From: Pseudomonas marginalis
GTDB taxonomy: Bacteria > Pseudomonadota > Gammaproteobacteria > Pseudomonadales > Pseudomonadaceae
Reading direction: 5' to 3'
DNA length: 64,000 nucleotides
Assembly: GCF_024169655.1 (NCBI RefSeq)
Contig: NZ_JALJWV010000001.1
Location: forward strand, 1,369,001-1,433,000
The notes beneath the pieces are model-generated. The model ran no database searches. It had not been told where the DNA came from and saw only the letters and a program-made list of their open reading frames with translations. Each line of letters opens with the position of its first letter. Positions within the stretch are counted from its first letter, which is position 1. The translations under genes and the position numbers were made by a program. Positions 9,025 through 17,802 of the stretch are shown in pieces.

Positions 9025-9225
9025 TCAAGCGCCGTGGCACTTCTTGAATTTCTTCTCGCTGCCGCATGGGCATGGATCGTTGCGGCCAACGTCCTTCAGG
9101 GCATTGCGCACCGGCTCCTGGTGAGCATGGCCGCAGTTCGGGCCGTGGACATGGCCGTGGTCGTGATCATGGTGATCGTGATCGTGGTTGCAGTCAGGAC
9201 CATGGACATGGGGTTGTTGAGTCAT
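9025..9225 (-). CDS. Small His-rich SEC-C motif protein
   Basis: A 66-residue protein with two parts. Residues 1-38 are a run of His and Asp with [16 protein letters not shown] metal-binding repeats. The C-terminus is a SEC-C zinc motif, [19 protein letters not shown], like the end of SecA. It probably binds zinc or another transition metal. The start codon overlaps the stop of the upstream lipoprotein gene by 4 bases, so the two are co-translated. Its partner or client protein is unknown. Confidence 0.85.
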   Translation of the reverse strand: MTQQPHVHGPDCNHDHDHHDHDHGHVHGPNCGHAHQEPVRNALKDVGRNDPCPCGSEKKFKKCHGA

Positions 9226-9704
9226 CGATGTCGCTCCGGAATAAAATCGCCGGGGATTATCTCGCCATTGTGGTCCACGCGCACGTCATTACCGATGAAT
9301 AATCCGGTTTTCAGTTCGCCTTCCAGCCGATAAGGCACGGGCCGGTCGGGGTTTTTCAGCATCTGCACCACATCACGGATCTGCGGCCAGAGGTTGGTGC
9401 GCACCGAGATCTTGAAAAAGGCGTGGCTACGCGGCGGCACGGTGAACCATTCGTTGGATTCGCCTTCGGTCAGCAGCAGGTTGCCCAGGCTGACCTTGTA
9501 GATCAGGCCCCGCACCGTCAGGTCGGCGTCGTCGCGGTTGTCCACGCGAAAATACAGCTTGAACTTCTGCTCCAGTAACTTGGCCCGTACCACTTCGACT
9601 TTCACCAGCGAGACGTGGGGCGGGGGCGTGTCGTCCTCGAACCACGAGGCGCAGCCGCTCAAACCAAGGGTCAACGCCAGCAACAAGCTGTAAGTCCGGA
9701 GCAT
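9222..9704 (-). CDS. LEA14-like (LEA type 2) lipoprotein
   Basis: A 160-residue envelope lipoprotein. The signal peptide ends LGLSGCASW with the lipidated Cys at about residue 18. The mature part is a single WHy/LEA-2 beta-sandwich (about residues 28-150), recognisable from [20 protein letters not shown] and from the length. LEA-2 proteins of bacteria are linked to desiccation tolerance, but a specific role here is not known. It forms a tight minus-strand cluster with the His-rich SEC-C gene downstream and the ychJ-like gene upstream. Confidence 0.82.
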   Translation of the reverse strand: MLRTYSLLLALTLGLSGCASWFEDDTPPPHVSLVKVEVVRAKLLEQKFKLYFRVDNRDDADLTVRGLIYKVSLGNLLLTEGESNEWFTVPPRSHAFFKISVRTNLWPQIRDVVQMLKNPDRPVPYRLEGELKTGLFIGNDVRVDHNGEIIPGDFIPERHR

Positions 9705-9725
9705 GGCGTGATCCCTGTCAGGTGA

Positions 9726-10196
9726 TTAGAGGTAGCTGGAGCAGCACTTCTTGAACTTCTGCCCGCTCCCGCAGAGGCACGCGTCATTGCGTCCGGCCTT
9801 CATCTCCACTGTCGGGTCGATGAAGTACCAGCGCCCCTCATTCTGTACGAAAGAAGACTGTTCGCGGTGGCTATGTTCGCCGGTGCTGTCATGCCAGCGT
9901 GCAGTAAAGGTCACGAACGCATGTTCCGGCTGGCCGCCGAACACCTCGGAGCTTTCCACCTCCAGGCCAAGCCAGGTGCTCTGGGCACTCCAGGCGGCAA
10001 TGGCGTCACGGTCCAGGGCGGCCTGTTGCGCGGGCAGGGTGGTGGCCACCAGATAGTCCACCAGGCCCAGCACGTAGGCGCTGTAACGCGAACGCATCAG
10101 TGCGGTGGCGCACGGCGCCGGGTGGCCGGCGTGATAATGGCCGCAGCAGGCATCCAGCAGGTTGCCGCTGCCGCAGGGGCAAATGGCTGTCGTCAT
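9726..10196 (-). CDS. YchJ-family SEC-C/NTF2-like protein
   Basis: A 156-residue protein starting [19 protein letters not shown]. This start lies just after the DUF6231 gene and is the family start. The open frame extends to 10289, but that would overlap the neighbour. There are two Cys motifs: an N-terminal CPCGSG...CCGHYH and a C-terminal SEC-C module [17 protein letters not shown]. Between them is an NTF2-like domain (about residues 30-125) with MRSRYSAY, characteristic of YchJ/UPF0225. Biochemical function is unknown. Confidence 0.9.
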   Translation of the reverse strand: MTTAICPCGSGNLLDACCGHYHAGHPAPCATALMRSRYSAYVLGLVDYLVATTLPAQQAALDRDAIAAWSAQSTWLGLEVESSEVFGGQPEHAFVTFTARWHDSTGEHSHREQSSFVQNEGRWYFIDPTVEMKAGRNDACLCGSGQKFKKCCSSYL

Positions 10197-10200
10197 TGGG

Positions 10201-10698
10201 TTACCACCAATACTTTCCGAAGTTTTCCGGGTTGGCCCAGAAGCGGGCGTTGAGCCAGTCCGGCACCTGTTTATAGTCAAGCAGATCATAGGTAAACAGC
10301 GTCAGCACCTGCTCTTCGCGCTGGAAGCGCTCGCCGGCCTGCAGGGCCAGGGAGAAGAAGTCAGTGTCCTTCCAGTCGCAGGCTCCCAGGTCCACCAGCA
10401 CCGCAATACGGCTGGCATTGAGATTGCGAATGCCGCCCAACAGGGTCAGGCCTTGTGGTTTTGACAGGTGCTCCAGGCAATCGACCACCAGCGCCAGGTC
10501 AAAACGCTGCGCCGCCAGTTCCGCCGGCAACGCGCCAGGCGCCGCGACGGACACCTGGGTCTCAGGGTGCGCCTTTTGAAAGGCTTCCAGTGCCGGGAAC
10601 TGGCTGGCACCCAACAGCAACAGGCGTTTGGGCTGCTGCAAATCGAGCAAGGCAGCCAGAGCTTGCTGGGGTGTACGAGAAGAAATACCAGCGGTCAT
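10201..10698 (-). CDS. DUF6231-type hypothetical protein (methyltransferase-like fold)
   Basis: A 165-residue cytoplasmic protein common in pseudomonads. [16 protein letters not shown] (about residues 30-45) and [11 protein letters not shown] (about 70-80) look like the beta1-loop and beta4 of a Rossmann methyltransferase. The glycine-rich SAM loop is degenerate (LGASQFP instead of GxGxG), so catalysis is doubtful. The C-terminus is aromatic ([17 protein letters not shown]). Four bases separate it from the ychJ-like gene, so the two are probably one transcript. Confidence 0.72.
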   Translation of the reverse strand: MTAGISSRTPQQALAALLDLQQPKRLLLLGASQFPALEAFQKAHPETQVSVAAPGALPAELAAQRFDLALVVDCLEHLSKPQGLTLLGGIRNLNASRIAVLVDLGACDWKDTDFFSLALQAGERFQREEQVLTLFTYDLLDYKQVPDWLNARFWANPENFGKYWW

Positions 10699-10889
10699 CA
10701 GAGATCCTCACATCAGGACCCTAGAGACTAGCGCGGCTGAGCGTGCGGGCCTAGAGCGGGTGGCTGAGAAAAGTCCCTCAAGTGCAGCCGTCCTCAATGA
10801 ATACGGGGGTGTGGCGTACTGGCGCAGTTGAAAAGAGCGGTCTTTACTCCACCCATCGGCCCCCGCCGATCCCCCCCAGGAGAAATCAG

Positions 10890-11585
10890 ATGAGCATCAT
10901 GCGGACAGCTCTACCCTTGGTTCTGCTAACCGGAGTATTGACAGGTTGCGCAGGTTTGCAAAAAACCGATTGGCCCACCTGCGCCGCCGTTGGCGGTGTG
11001 ACCGGCGCGGCGATCGGTGCGACGGAAAGCTCAGCCTATGCCGGCTACGGCGCGTTGTTGGTCGGCGGCATGGCCGGTGCCTATTGCTGGGTACACGGCG
11101 ATGGCGACGAAGACGGCGATGGCGTGCCGGACAGCCGTGACAAGTGCCCCGGCACGCCGAAAGGCGTGCAGGTCGATGCCAATGGTTGCCCACCTGCGCC
11201 ACCCGCCGCGGTGGTTGAAGAGGTGGTTGTGGTCAAGGAAGAAACCATCGTGATTCGCGACGTCCACTTCCAGTTCGACTCGGCCAAGCTGACGGCGGCG
11301 GACAAAACCAAGCTCGACACCATCGCCACCCGCCTGAAACGCGAAGCCCCGAGCGCCCAGTTGCGCGTCAGTGGGCATACCGACAGCGTCGGCAAGGACG
11401 CCTACAATCAGAAACTCTCGGAAAAACGCGCCCACTCGGTGACGGAATACCTGATCGGCTCCGGCGTGCCTCGCAGTAACTTTGTGTCGGTGACCGGCGC
11501 GGGCGAAAGCCATCCGGTGGCGGACAACAAAACCGCTGAAGGCCGTGCCCTGAACCGCCGCGTAGAAATCCAGATCAACCGCTGA
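10890..11585 (+). CDS. OmpA-family peptidoglycan-associated lipoprotein
   Basis: A 231-residue outer-membrane lipoprotein. The start MSIMRTALPL has CAGGAGAAA upstream and gives a signal peptide ending in the lipobox LTGC (Cys at about residue 19). A glycine-rich hydrophobic segment follows (about 30-65, GGVTGAAIGATE). Next comes a thrombospondin type 3-like calcium motif, DGDEDGDGVPDSRDKCPGTP (about 70-90), and a complete OmpA C-terminal domain (about 125-231, ending GRALNRRVEIQINR). It should tie the outer membrane to peptidoglycan. A weak hairpin lies just after the stop. Confidence 0.9.
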   Translation: MSIMRTALPLVLLTGVLTGCAGLQKTDWPTCAAVGGVTGAAIGATESSAYAGYGALLVGGMAGAYCWVHGDGDEDGDGVPDSRDKCPGTPKGVQVDANGCPPAPPAAVVEEVVVVKEETIVIRDVHFQFDSAKLTAADKTKLDTIATRLKREAPSAQLRVSGHTDSVGKDAYNQKLSEKRAHSVTEYLIGSGVPRSNFVSVTGAGESHPVADNKTAEGRALNRRVEIQINR

Positions 11586-11593
11586 CAGCCCTT

Positions 11594-11617
11594 GCCCCTG
11601 TGGGATTCCGCAGGGGC
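11594..11617 (+). terminator. Hairpin after the OmpA-family lipoprotein gene
   Basis: A GCCCCTG/CAGGGGC stem with a 10-base loop starts 9 bases after the stop. There is no clear T run, so termination efficiency is uncertain. Confidence 0.4.
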
Positions 11618-11753
11618 ATCGTTGGCGATCCTCGCTGAAACTGCCGCCTTCTCAAGTTTTTTGATCCTTCACTGGCAAATCGCCTGTAGAAGTCGTTACT
11701 GTGCGCCCAAAGAAAAATTTGCAATAACAAATTCCAAAACACTCAGGAGCCCC

Positions 11754-12515
11754 ATGATGCGTAAGGTTTTTCTGTTGGCCCTGTTGGTCAGCCCCGTTGC
11801 CCTGGCCCAGAACGTCAGTGTCGAAACCAACTCGTTGATGCGCTTGCCCAACAGCACCAGCGTATTGCAACTGGAACGCCTGGACGTGGCGGACTACGGC
11901 ACGTTGCTTATCCCCGCCACGATCAGCCAGGTCTCGGTGGATGAGTTGCACCTGGGCCGCGACGCACGCATCGCCATCGCTCCCGGTAACACCGCGCTGC
12001 AATTGCAGGTGCGTCAGGCGCAACTGGAGCACGGCAGCCAAATCACCTCGCGGGGTGCTCCCGGGACCCATGAAAAACCAGCCAAGGCCGGGCGTGACCT
12101 GACCTTGCGCATCAATGCCCTGACGGCGCAGGAACTGTCGGTGGATGCCCGTGGTGGCGCCGGCGCCCAAGGGTATGCCGGGTTGGATGGCGCCAACGGC
12201 GAAGACCCGGGTTGCACTTGGGGTTCCGCCGGGCGCGGTGCCAACGGCGATAACGGTGGCGACGGGTTGCCCGGCGCGGCGGGCGCGCAGGTGCGGGTCG
12301 AGCTGCCGCAGGACTTCCCTAGCGACAAGATCAAGGTCTGGGTCGATGGCGGCGCGGGCGGCTTGGCAGGGACGGCGGGCAAGCCCGGAAGGGGTGGGCA
12401 ATCCAAGGGTTGCCTGGTGTACCGCGCCGATGGTGGTGACAAAGGCCGGCCAGGGCTGGAAGGGCAACCGGGGCCGGCGGGTCCTGCGGGAACTGTGACC
12501 ATTCAGCGACTTTGA
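11754..12515 (+). CDS. Exported glycine-rich protein with collagen-like segment
   Basis: A 253-residue protein with signal peptide MMRKVFLLALLVSPVALA and CAGGAG just upstream of the ATG. The first half (about residues 20-140) is predicted beta-rich. From about residue 140 to the end the chain is full of Gly with collagen-like Gly-X-Y stretches, for example RPGLEGQPGPAGPAG near the C-terminus and AGLDGANGEDPG earlier. Two Cys (DPGCTWG, SKGCLVY) could form a disulphide. I do not recognise a named family. It could be a surface or matrix protein. The gene is isolated, with a REPIN downstream. Confidence 0.7.
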   Translation: MMRKVFLLALLVSPVALAQNVSVETNSLMRLPNSTSVLQLERLDVADYGTLLIPATISQVSVDELHLGRDARIAIAPGNTALQLQVRQAQLEHGSQITSRGAPGTHEKPAKAGRDLTLRINALTAQELSVDARGGAGAQGYAGLDGANGEDPGCTWGSAGRGANGDNGGDGLPGAAGAQVRVELPQDFPSDKIKVWVDGGAGGLAGTAGKPGRGGQSKGCLVYRADGGDKGRPGLEGQPGPAGPAGTVTIQRL

Positions 12516-12530
12516 GTCATTCGATCTGAC

Positions 12531-12603
12531 GCCATCGGGAGCAAGCTCCCTCGCACATTTTGAATGCATTTCAAGTGTGGGAGGGAGCTTGCTCCCGATG
12601 GCC
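12531..12603. repeat. REPIN (GGAGC core variant)
   Basis: GCCATCGGGAGCAAGCTCCC at 12531 is matched by its reverse complement ending GATGGC at about 12603, across a 25-base spacer. The core GGGAGC/GCTCCC defines a third REP type in this window. It separates two convergent genes. Confidence 0.8.
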
Positions 12604-12617
12604 GTTTAAGGCGCGCC

Positions 12618-13082
12618 TCAGAACATCGGCCGAGCCGAAGCAATCGCGACCAGCACCAACCCCACGATCAGGTTAATGCCCACCAACTTGCGAATCTGCC
12701 CCAGTGCAGCCGCACCCGCCGGCCAATCCTCTGCCGCTAGCGCTGTGCGCAATTCAGGGAGCTTCAACGCCTGGATGCGGATGAACAGCGCGGTCATCAC
12801 CACATACAAACCCATCATCACCTGCACGTAACGCGGCGCGGTTTCAAACCCGCTGAAGCGCAGTTGCAGCAGGCCGACACCGCTGATCGGCAAAATCAGT
12901 ACCGCCACCCAGACCCACACGAAAAAACGTTGAAACACATTTGCCCACAGCTTGAGCCGGGCAGGGCCCTCAAGCGCCGCCACAGCGGCGGGGCGCAGGA
13001 TCATCCAGGCGAAAAACATGCCGCCGACCCAGATCAGGGCGGCCAATACATGCAGGGTGTAAACGAGGCTGAACACGGTCAT
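12618..13082 (-). CDS. CopD-family integral membrane protein
   Basis: A 154-residue inner-membrane protein with four hydrophobic helices. HVLAALIWVGGMFFAW at residues 11-26, with its conserved His and Trp, is the hallmark of the CopD/YphA-like family. Some family members work in copper import, but stand-alone short versions like this one have no assigned substrate. Single gene between a REPIN and the dinG promoter. Confidence 0.8.
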   Translation of the reverse strand: MTVFSLVYTLHVLAALIWVGGMFFAWMILRPAAVAALEGPARLKLWANVFQRFFVWVWVAVLILPISGVGLLQLRFSGFETAPRYVQVMMGLYVVMTALFIRIQALKLPELRTALAAEDWPAGAAALGQIRKLVGINLIVGLVLVAIASARPMF

Positions 13083-13143
13083 TGCGGTACTCCGTTCTGC
13101 GCGGGATTAATTAGCGAGGTATGATAGCTGCCGATCCGAACCA

Positions 13144-13159
13144 CTGAAAATTTATCCAG
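13144..13159. promoter_or_regulatory. Candidate LexA (SOS) box upstream of dinG
   Basis: CTGAAAATTTATCCAG fits CTG-N10-CAG with an AT-rich centre, the gammaproteobacterial LexA pattern. It lies 21 bases before the dinG start and about 18 bases after a TATGAT -10-like element (13120-13125). E. coli dinG is LexA-controlled, so the placement makes sense, but the inner bases are not a perfect match. Confidence 0.5.
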
Positions 13160-13180
13160 CGTTTTTGCGCCCGACTATCC

Positions 13181-15325
13181 ATGATCAGCACTGAACTCAA
13201 AACCACGATCCAGGGCGCTTATTCGCGTTTTCTCGAAGCCAAGAGCTTGAAACCGCGCTACGGCCAACGCCTGATGATCGCCGAAGTGGCCAAGGTCCTC
13301 GGGGATATCGACACCGACGACGAAGGCCGGCGCAGCGGTGACCCTGCGGTCGTGGCCGTCGAGGCCGGCACCGGCACCGGCAAGACCGTGGCCTACAGCC
13401 TGGCGGCGATTCCCACCGCCAAGGCCGCCGGCAAGCGCTTGGTGATCGCTACCGCCACCGTCGCCCTGCAGGAGCAGATCGTCTACAAAGACCTGCCCGA
13501 TCTGATGCGCAACAGTGGCCTGAACTTCACCTTCGCCCTGGCCAAGGGCCGTGGCCGCTATATGTGCCTGTCCAAGCTCGACGTGCTGCTGCAGGAAGGC
13601 CACGCGCAAACCGCCACGGCGTCGCTGTTTGAAGAAGAAGGCTTCAAGATCGAAGTCGATGAAGTCAGCCAGAAGCTGTTTACCAGCATGATCGAGAAAC
13701 TGGCCGGCAATAAATGGGACGGCGACCGCGACAGCTGGCCCACCGCCCTGGAAGACGCCGATTGGGCGCGGCTGACCACCGACCACAGTCAATGCACCAA
13801 CCGACATTGCCCCAACTTCGGCCAGTGCGCCTTCTATAAAGCGCGCGAAGGCATGGGCAAGGTCGACGTGATCGTCACCAACCACGACATGGTCCTGGCC
13901 GACCTGGCCCTGGGCGGCGGCGCCGTGCTGCCGGACCCGCGAGACACCCTTTACGTATTCGACGAAGGCCACCACCTGCCCGACAAGGCCATCGGCCACT
14001 TCGCCCACTACACGCGCTTGCGCTCCACCGCCGACTGGTTGGAGACCACCGCCAAGAACCTCACCAAACTGCTGGCCCAGCATCCGCTGCCCGGCGACCT
14101 GGGCAAGCTGATCGAGCAGGTACCGGAGCTGGCGCGGGAGATCAAGACCCAGCAGCAGTTCATGTTCAGCGCCTGCGAGCAGGTCGCCGACTTCAAGCCC
14201 GGCGAAGACGTCGAAGGCCGCGAGCGCCCGCGCCATCGCTTTGTCGGCGGACTGATTCCCGAGCACATGCGTGAAATGGGCGTCGAGCTGAAGAAGGGCT
14301 TTTCGCGCCTGACCGACCTCTTCACCCGCCTGACCGACCTGCTCAAGGAAGGCATGGACGGCGAGGTCAACATCGGCATCGCGAGCAACCAGGCCGAGGA
14401 GTGGTACCCACTGTTCGGCAGCCTGTTGTCCCGTGCCCAGGGCAACTGGGAGTTGTGGACGGCCTTCACCGTCGAAGACCCGGAAGACAACCCGCCCATG
14501 GCGCGTTGGCTGACCCTGTCGGAAAGCGGTGCGCTGTTTGACATCGAGGTCAACGCCAGCCCGATCCTCGCGGCTGAAATGCTGCGGCGCAACCTGTGGA
14601 ACGTGGCCTATGGTTGCCTGGTCACCTCGGCCACGCTGACCGCCCTGGGCACCTTCGACCGCTTCCGCATGCGTGCTGGCCTGCCGAAAAAGGCTGTCAC
14701 CGCCGTGGTGCCGAGCCCGTTCCATCACGCCGATGCTGGCGTGCTGCGCGTCCCCGACCTCAAGGCCGACCCCCGGGATGCGCCGGCCCACACGGCGGCG
14801 ATCATCCGTGACTTGCCGGAGCTGGTGGAAGGTTCGCGCGGCACACTGGTGCTGTTCTCGTCGCGCAAACAGATGCAGGACGTGTTCGACGGCCTTGACC
14901 GCGACTGGCGCAAGCAGGTGTTTATCCAAGGCAACCTGTCCAAGCAGGAAACCCTGAACAAGCACAAGGCGCGGGTCGATGGCGGAGATTCCAGCGTGCT
15001 GTTCGGCCTGGCGAGCTTTGCCGAAGGCGTGGATTTGCCCGGTGCCTATTGCGAACACGTGGTGATCGCCAAGATCCCGTTCTCGGTGCCGGATGATCCT
15101 GTCGAGGCCGCCCTGGCCGAGTGGATCGAAGCGCGCGGTGGCAACCCGTTCATGGAAATCTCGGTGCCGGATGCGTCCCTGAAACTGGTGCAGGCCTGCG
15201 GGCGCTTGCTGCGTACCGAAGAAGACCGGGGCACCATCACCTTGCTCGATCGCCGCCTGGTCACCCAGCGCTATGGCAAGGCTATCTTGAATGCCTTGCC
15301 GCCGTTCCGGCGCGAAATTTCTTAA
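13181..15325 (+). CDS. dinG: ATP-dependent DNA helicase DinG
   Basis: A 714-residue XPD-like superfamily 2 helicase that unwinds DNA 5' to 3' and resolves R-loops and other structures after damage. Walker A is GTGTGKT at residues 63-69, and the DEGH box is in VFDEGHHLPD (about 262-271). Four Cys for the iron-sulphur cluster are present: RYMCLSK (about residue 128), then C-N4-C-N5-C spacing in CTNRHCPNFGQC (about 204-215). Helicase motifs V and VI lie near the end (FAEGVDLPG; QACGRLLRTEEDRG). Full length. A candidate LexA box sits just upstream. Confidence 0.96.
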   Translation: MISTELKTTIQGAYSRFLEAKSLKPRYGQRLMIAEVAKVLGDIDTDDEGRRSGDPAVVAVEAGTGTGKTVAYSLAAIPTAKAAGKRLVIATATVALQEQIVYKDLPDLMRNSGLNFTFALAKGRGRYMCLSKLDVLLQEGHAQTATASLFEEEGFKIEVDEVSQKLFTSMIEKLAGNKWDGDRDSWPTALEDADWARLTTDHSQCTNRHCPNFGQCAFYKAREGMGKVDVIVTNHDMVLADLALGGGAVLPDPRDTLYVFDEGHHLPDKAIGHFAHYTRLRSTADWLETTAKNLTKLLAQHPLPGDLGKLIEQVPELAREIKTQQQFMFSACEQVADFKPGEDVEGRERPRHRFVGGLIPEHMREMGVELKKGFSRLTDLFTRLTDLLKEGMDGEVNIGIASNQAEEWYPLFGSLLSRAQGNWELWTAFTVEDPEDNPPMARWLTLSESGALFDIEVNASPILAAEMLRRNLWNVAYGCLVTSATLTALGTFDRFRMRAGLPKKAVTAVVPSPFHHADAGVLRVPDLKADPRDAPAHTAAIIRDLPELVEGSRGTLVLFSSRKQMQDVFDGLDRDWRKQVFIQGNLSKQETLNKHKARVDGGDSSVLFGLASFAEGVDLPGAYCEHVVIAKIPFSVPDDPVEAALAEWIEARGGNPFMEISVPDASLKLVQACGRLLRTEEDRGTITLLDRRLVTQRYGKAILNALPPFRREIS

Positions 15326-15330
15326 GCCTC

Positions 15331-15350
15331 AGTGGGCGAATTCGCCCACT
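15331..15350. repeat. Perfect 20-bp palindrome after dinG
   Basis: AGTGGGCGAATTCGCCCACT lies 5 bases after the dinG stop. It could fold as a hairpin with little loop, but no T run follows. It may be a weak terminator or an mRNA 3' stabiliser. Confidence 0.6.
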
Positions 15351-15422
15351 TCGTGGTCTATCTCACTGCCTCGCTCTATGTCATCAGGCCATTTATCGGC
15401 CGTTTGGGAGAACCTTGCTCGT

Positions 15423-17720
15423 ATGATTCGCACGCTGCCCGCCCTTTTTGCCCTGCTGTTCGCTGCGCCGCTGCTGGCCGCGCCCGCCGGGCAACAAACG
15501 CTGTTCAACTTCGTCCGGCCTGCCGATGTGGTCAAGGTGGCGACCCAGGACGCCAGCCTGCCGCAATACAACGCCGAACAAACCCCTGAAGGCGAAGTGC
15601 TGCGCCGCATCACCTTCAACCCAGCCGCCGAACCGAGCCTGGTGCTCAGCCCGCAGACCGGCGCCTGGGACTGGTCGCAATCCAGCGCCATGAGCCTGCG
15701 AATCCAGAGCGCCATGGACTGGGCGTTGACCCTGTACGTCAAGGTGCAGAGCAATGACGGCAAGACCCTGGTCAGCCGCATCGACTTGCCAGCCGGTCCA
15801 GCCCAGACCCTGTTGATCCCCCTGCAAGCCAACTCGCCGTTGAGCCAGGGCATGAAGGCCGGCCCGCCGATGCCGATCAGCGTCGACGGCCAGCGCGTGT
15901 TGCTGGCCAGCAGTGCCGGTGAAATCGACCGCAGCCAGGTGGTGTCGGTGACCCTGTCGATGATCAAGCCGAATGTCGCCCAAAGCATTCTGCTGGAGCG
16001 CTTTGGCGTGCAGGACAGCGAGCCGGTGCTCAAGGCGGCCTATAGCGAACTGGTGGACGCCTATGGCCAGTCCACCCGCGCGCGCTGGCCGGAAAAGGTC
16101 AGCAGCGACGAGCAGCTCAAGGCCGCCGCTGCCAAGGAGCAGCAACAACTCAAGGTTTGGTTGGCCGAGCGGGATAAGTCCTCCCTGGACCAGTACGGCG
16201 GTTGGAACAAAGGCCCGGCGTTCGACGCCAGCGGCTTTTTCCACACCGAGAAGCGCGACGGTCGCTGGTATTTGGTGACGCCTGAGGGGCATCCGTTCTA
16301 TTCCCTGGGCGTCAACACCGTGGCGTCGGATAACAACCCGACCTACGTGGCGGGTCGTGAATGGATGTTCGCGGCGCTGCCCAAGGCCGGTGAACCCTTC
16401 GACCAATACTACGGCAGCGCTGACAACCGCACCGGCAACGGTGCCGGCGAAGGGCGCAGCTTTGGTGCGGGGCGTTGGTACGATTTCTACCGCGCCAACC
16501 TGCAGCGCACGTATGACACTGACGGTTTCGACCAGAAGCGCTGGGTCAGCCACACCCTCGACCGCCTGCAGGCCTGGGGTTTCAACACTGTGGGCAACTG
16601 GAGTGCTGCGCAACTGGCCAGCGCGGACCGCGTGCCATACACCTTGCCGCTGTCGATCGTCGGCGATTACGCCAGCATCAGTACCGGCACCGACTGGTGG
16701 GGCGGCATGCCCGACCCGTTCGACCCGCGTTTCGCCATGGCCACCGAGCGTGCCGTGGCCATCGCCGCCCGTGATCACCGCGACGATCCGTGGTTGATCG
16801 GCTTCTTTGCCGACAACGAACTGGCATGGGCCGGTCCCGGTGAGGATGCAAAATCCCGCTACGCCTTGGCCTACGGCACCCTGCGCATGACCACCGACGT
16901 ATCCGCCAAGCGTGCGTTCCTCAAGCAATTGCGCGACAAATACCGCAACGAAGAAGGCCTGTCGAAAGCCTGGGGCATCCAGCTGGCGGGCTGGGAGTTG
17001 ATGGAAGACCCGGGCTTCGAGCCGCCGATGCCCAACCCCGAGCATCCGGAAATCGAAGCCGACTTCAAATACTTCCAGAAGACCTTTGCCGATACCTACT
17101 TCAAGACCATCTCCGATGCGCTCAAGTGGCACGCGCCCAACCAGTTGCTGCTGGGCGGGCGTTATGCGGTGAGTACTCCGGAAGCGGTGGCGTCCTGCGC
17201 GCAGTATTGCGACGTGTTGAGCTTCAACATGTACACCCTCAAACCTCAGGACGGCTACGACTTCGCCGCCTTGCGCGCACTGGACAAACCGGTGTTGATC
17301 ACCGAGTTCAACTTCGGCTCGGCTGACCGCGGCCCGTTTTGGGGCGGTGTAACGCAGCTGGCCAGGGAAGAGGATCGCGGCGCCGCGTATGCCAACTTCC
17401 TTAAGCAGGCCATGGCCGAGCCGTCGATTGTCGGTGTGCACTGGTTCCAGTATCTGGACCAGCCGGTGACCGGTCGCTTGCTGGACGGCGAAAACGGCCA
17501 TTTCGGTCTGGTCGGTATGACCGATGTGCCGTTCCAGGGCTTTGTCGACAGTGTGCGTAGAAGCAACCTGGCGGCGGTCGACCAACTGGGCAAGGAGGCC
17601 GAAAAAGCCAAGGCAGCCCGTGCGGTTCGTGAGCATGAAGGGAGCAAACCGGGGCATGACGGCAAAGGTACGGGGCAGGGCGCAGGACATGCCGGTGGGC
17701 ATTCCGGAAATGGTCATTGA
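15423..17720 (+). CDS. Agarase-like secreted glycoside hydrolase
   Basis: A 765-residue exported protein. Start MIRTLPALFALLFAAPLLAAPAG gives a clean signal peptide. Residues about 25-200 form a carbohydrate-binding-like beta domain. The catalytic part (about 260-690) looks like a clan GH-A TIM barrel of the beta-agarase-like type. Candidate acid/base Glu is in FADNELAWAGPG (about residue 465), and the candidate nucleophile Glu is in PVLITEFNFGSADRG (about 625). The C-terminal 45 residues are Lys, Ala, Gly and His rich (GHDGKGTGQGAGHAGGHSGNGH, read as GHDGKGTGQGAG then HAGGHSGNGH). Agar is an unlikely substrate for a soil or plant bacterium, so an exopolysaccharide may be its target. Confidence 0.75.
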   Translation: MIRTLPALFALLFAAPLLAAPAGQQTLFNFVRPADVVKVATQDASLPQYNAEQTPEGEVLRRITFNPAAEPSLVLSPQTGAWDWSQSSAMSLRIQSAMDWALTLYVKVQSNDGKTLVSRIDLPAGPAQTLLIPLQANSPLSQGMKAGPPMPISVDGQRVLLASSAGEIDRSQVVSVTLSMIKPNVAQSILLERFGVQDSEPVLKAAYSELVDAYGQSTRARWPEKVSSDEQLKAAAAKEQQQLKVWLAERDKSSLDQYGGWNKGPAFDASGFFHTEKRDGRWYLVTPEGHPFYSLGVNTVASDNNPTYVAGREWMFAALPKAGEPFDQYYGSADNRTGNGAGEGRSFGAGRWYDFYRANLQRTYDTDGFDQKRWVSHTLDRLQAWGFNTVGNWSAAQLASADRVPYTLPLSIVGDYASISTGTDWWGGMPDPFDPRFAMATERAVAIAARDHRDDPWLIGFFADNELAWAGPGEDAKSRYALAYGTLRMTTDVSAKRAFLKQLRDKYRNEEGLSKAWGIQLAGWELMEDPGFEPPMPNPEHPEIEADFKYFQKTFADTYFKTISDALKWHAPNQLLLGGRYAVSTPEAVASCAQYCDVLSFNMYTLKPQDGYDFAALRALDKPVLITEFNFGSADRGPFWGGVTQLAREEDRGAAYANFLKQAMAEPSIVGVHWFQYLDQPVTGRLLDGENGHFGLVGMTDVPFQGFVDSVRRSNLAAVDQLGKEAEKAKAARAVREHEGSKPGHDGKGTGQGAGHAGGHSGNGH

Positions 17721-17802
17721 TTCAGCGTTGACGGGTTCACAAATCCTACAAGGGCTGGAACAATGTCGGCCACTTTTTACAGCGTTTTCCGAGGGGGCTT
17801 AG

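Noticed and set aside
13175..15058. 627-residue minus-strand frame opposite dinG
   Set aside because: Antisense shadow of dinG in a high-GC gene.
15393..17717. 774-residue minus-strand frame opposite the agarase-like gene
   Set aside because: Antisense shadow. The plus-strand product has a signal peptide and catalytic motifs.
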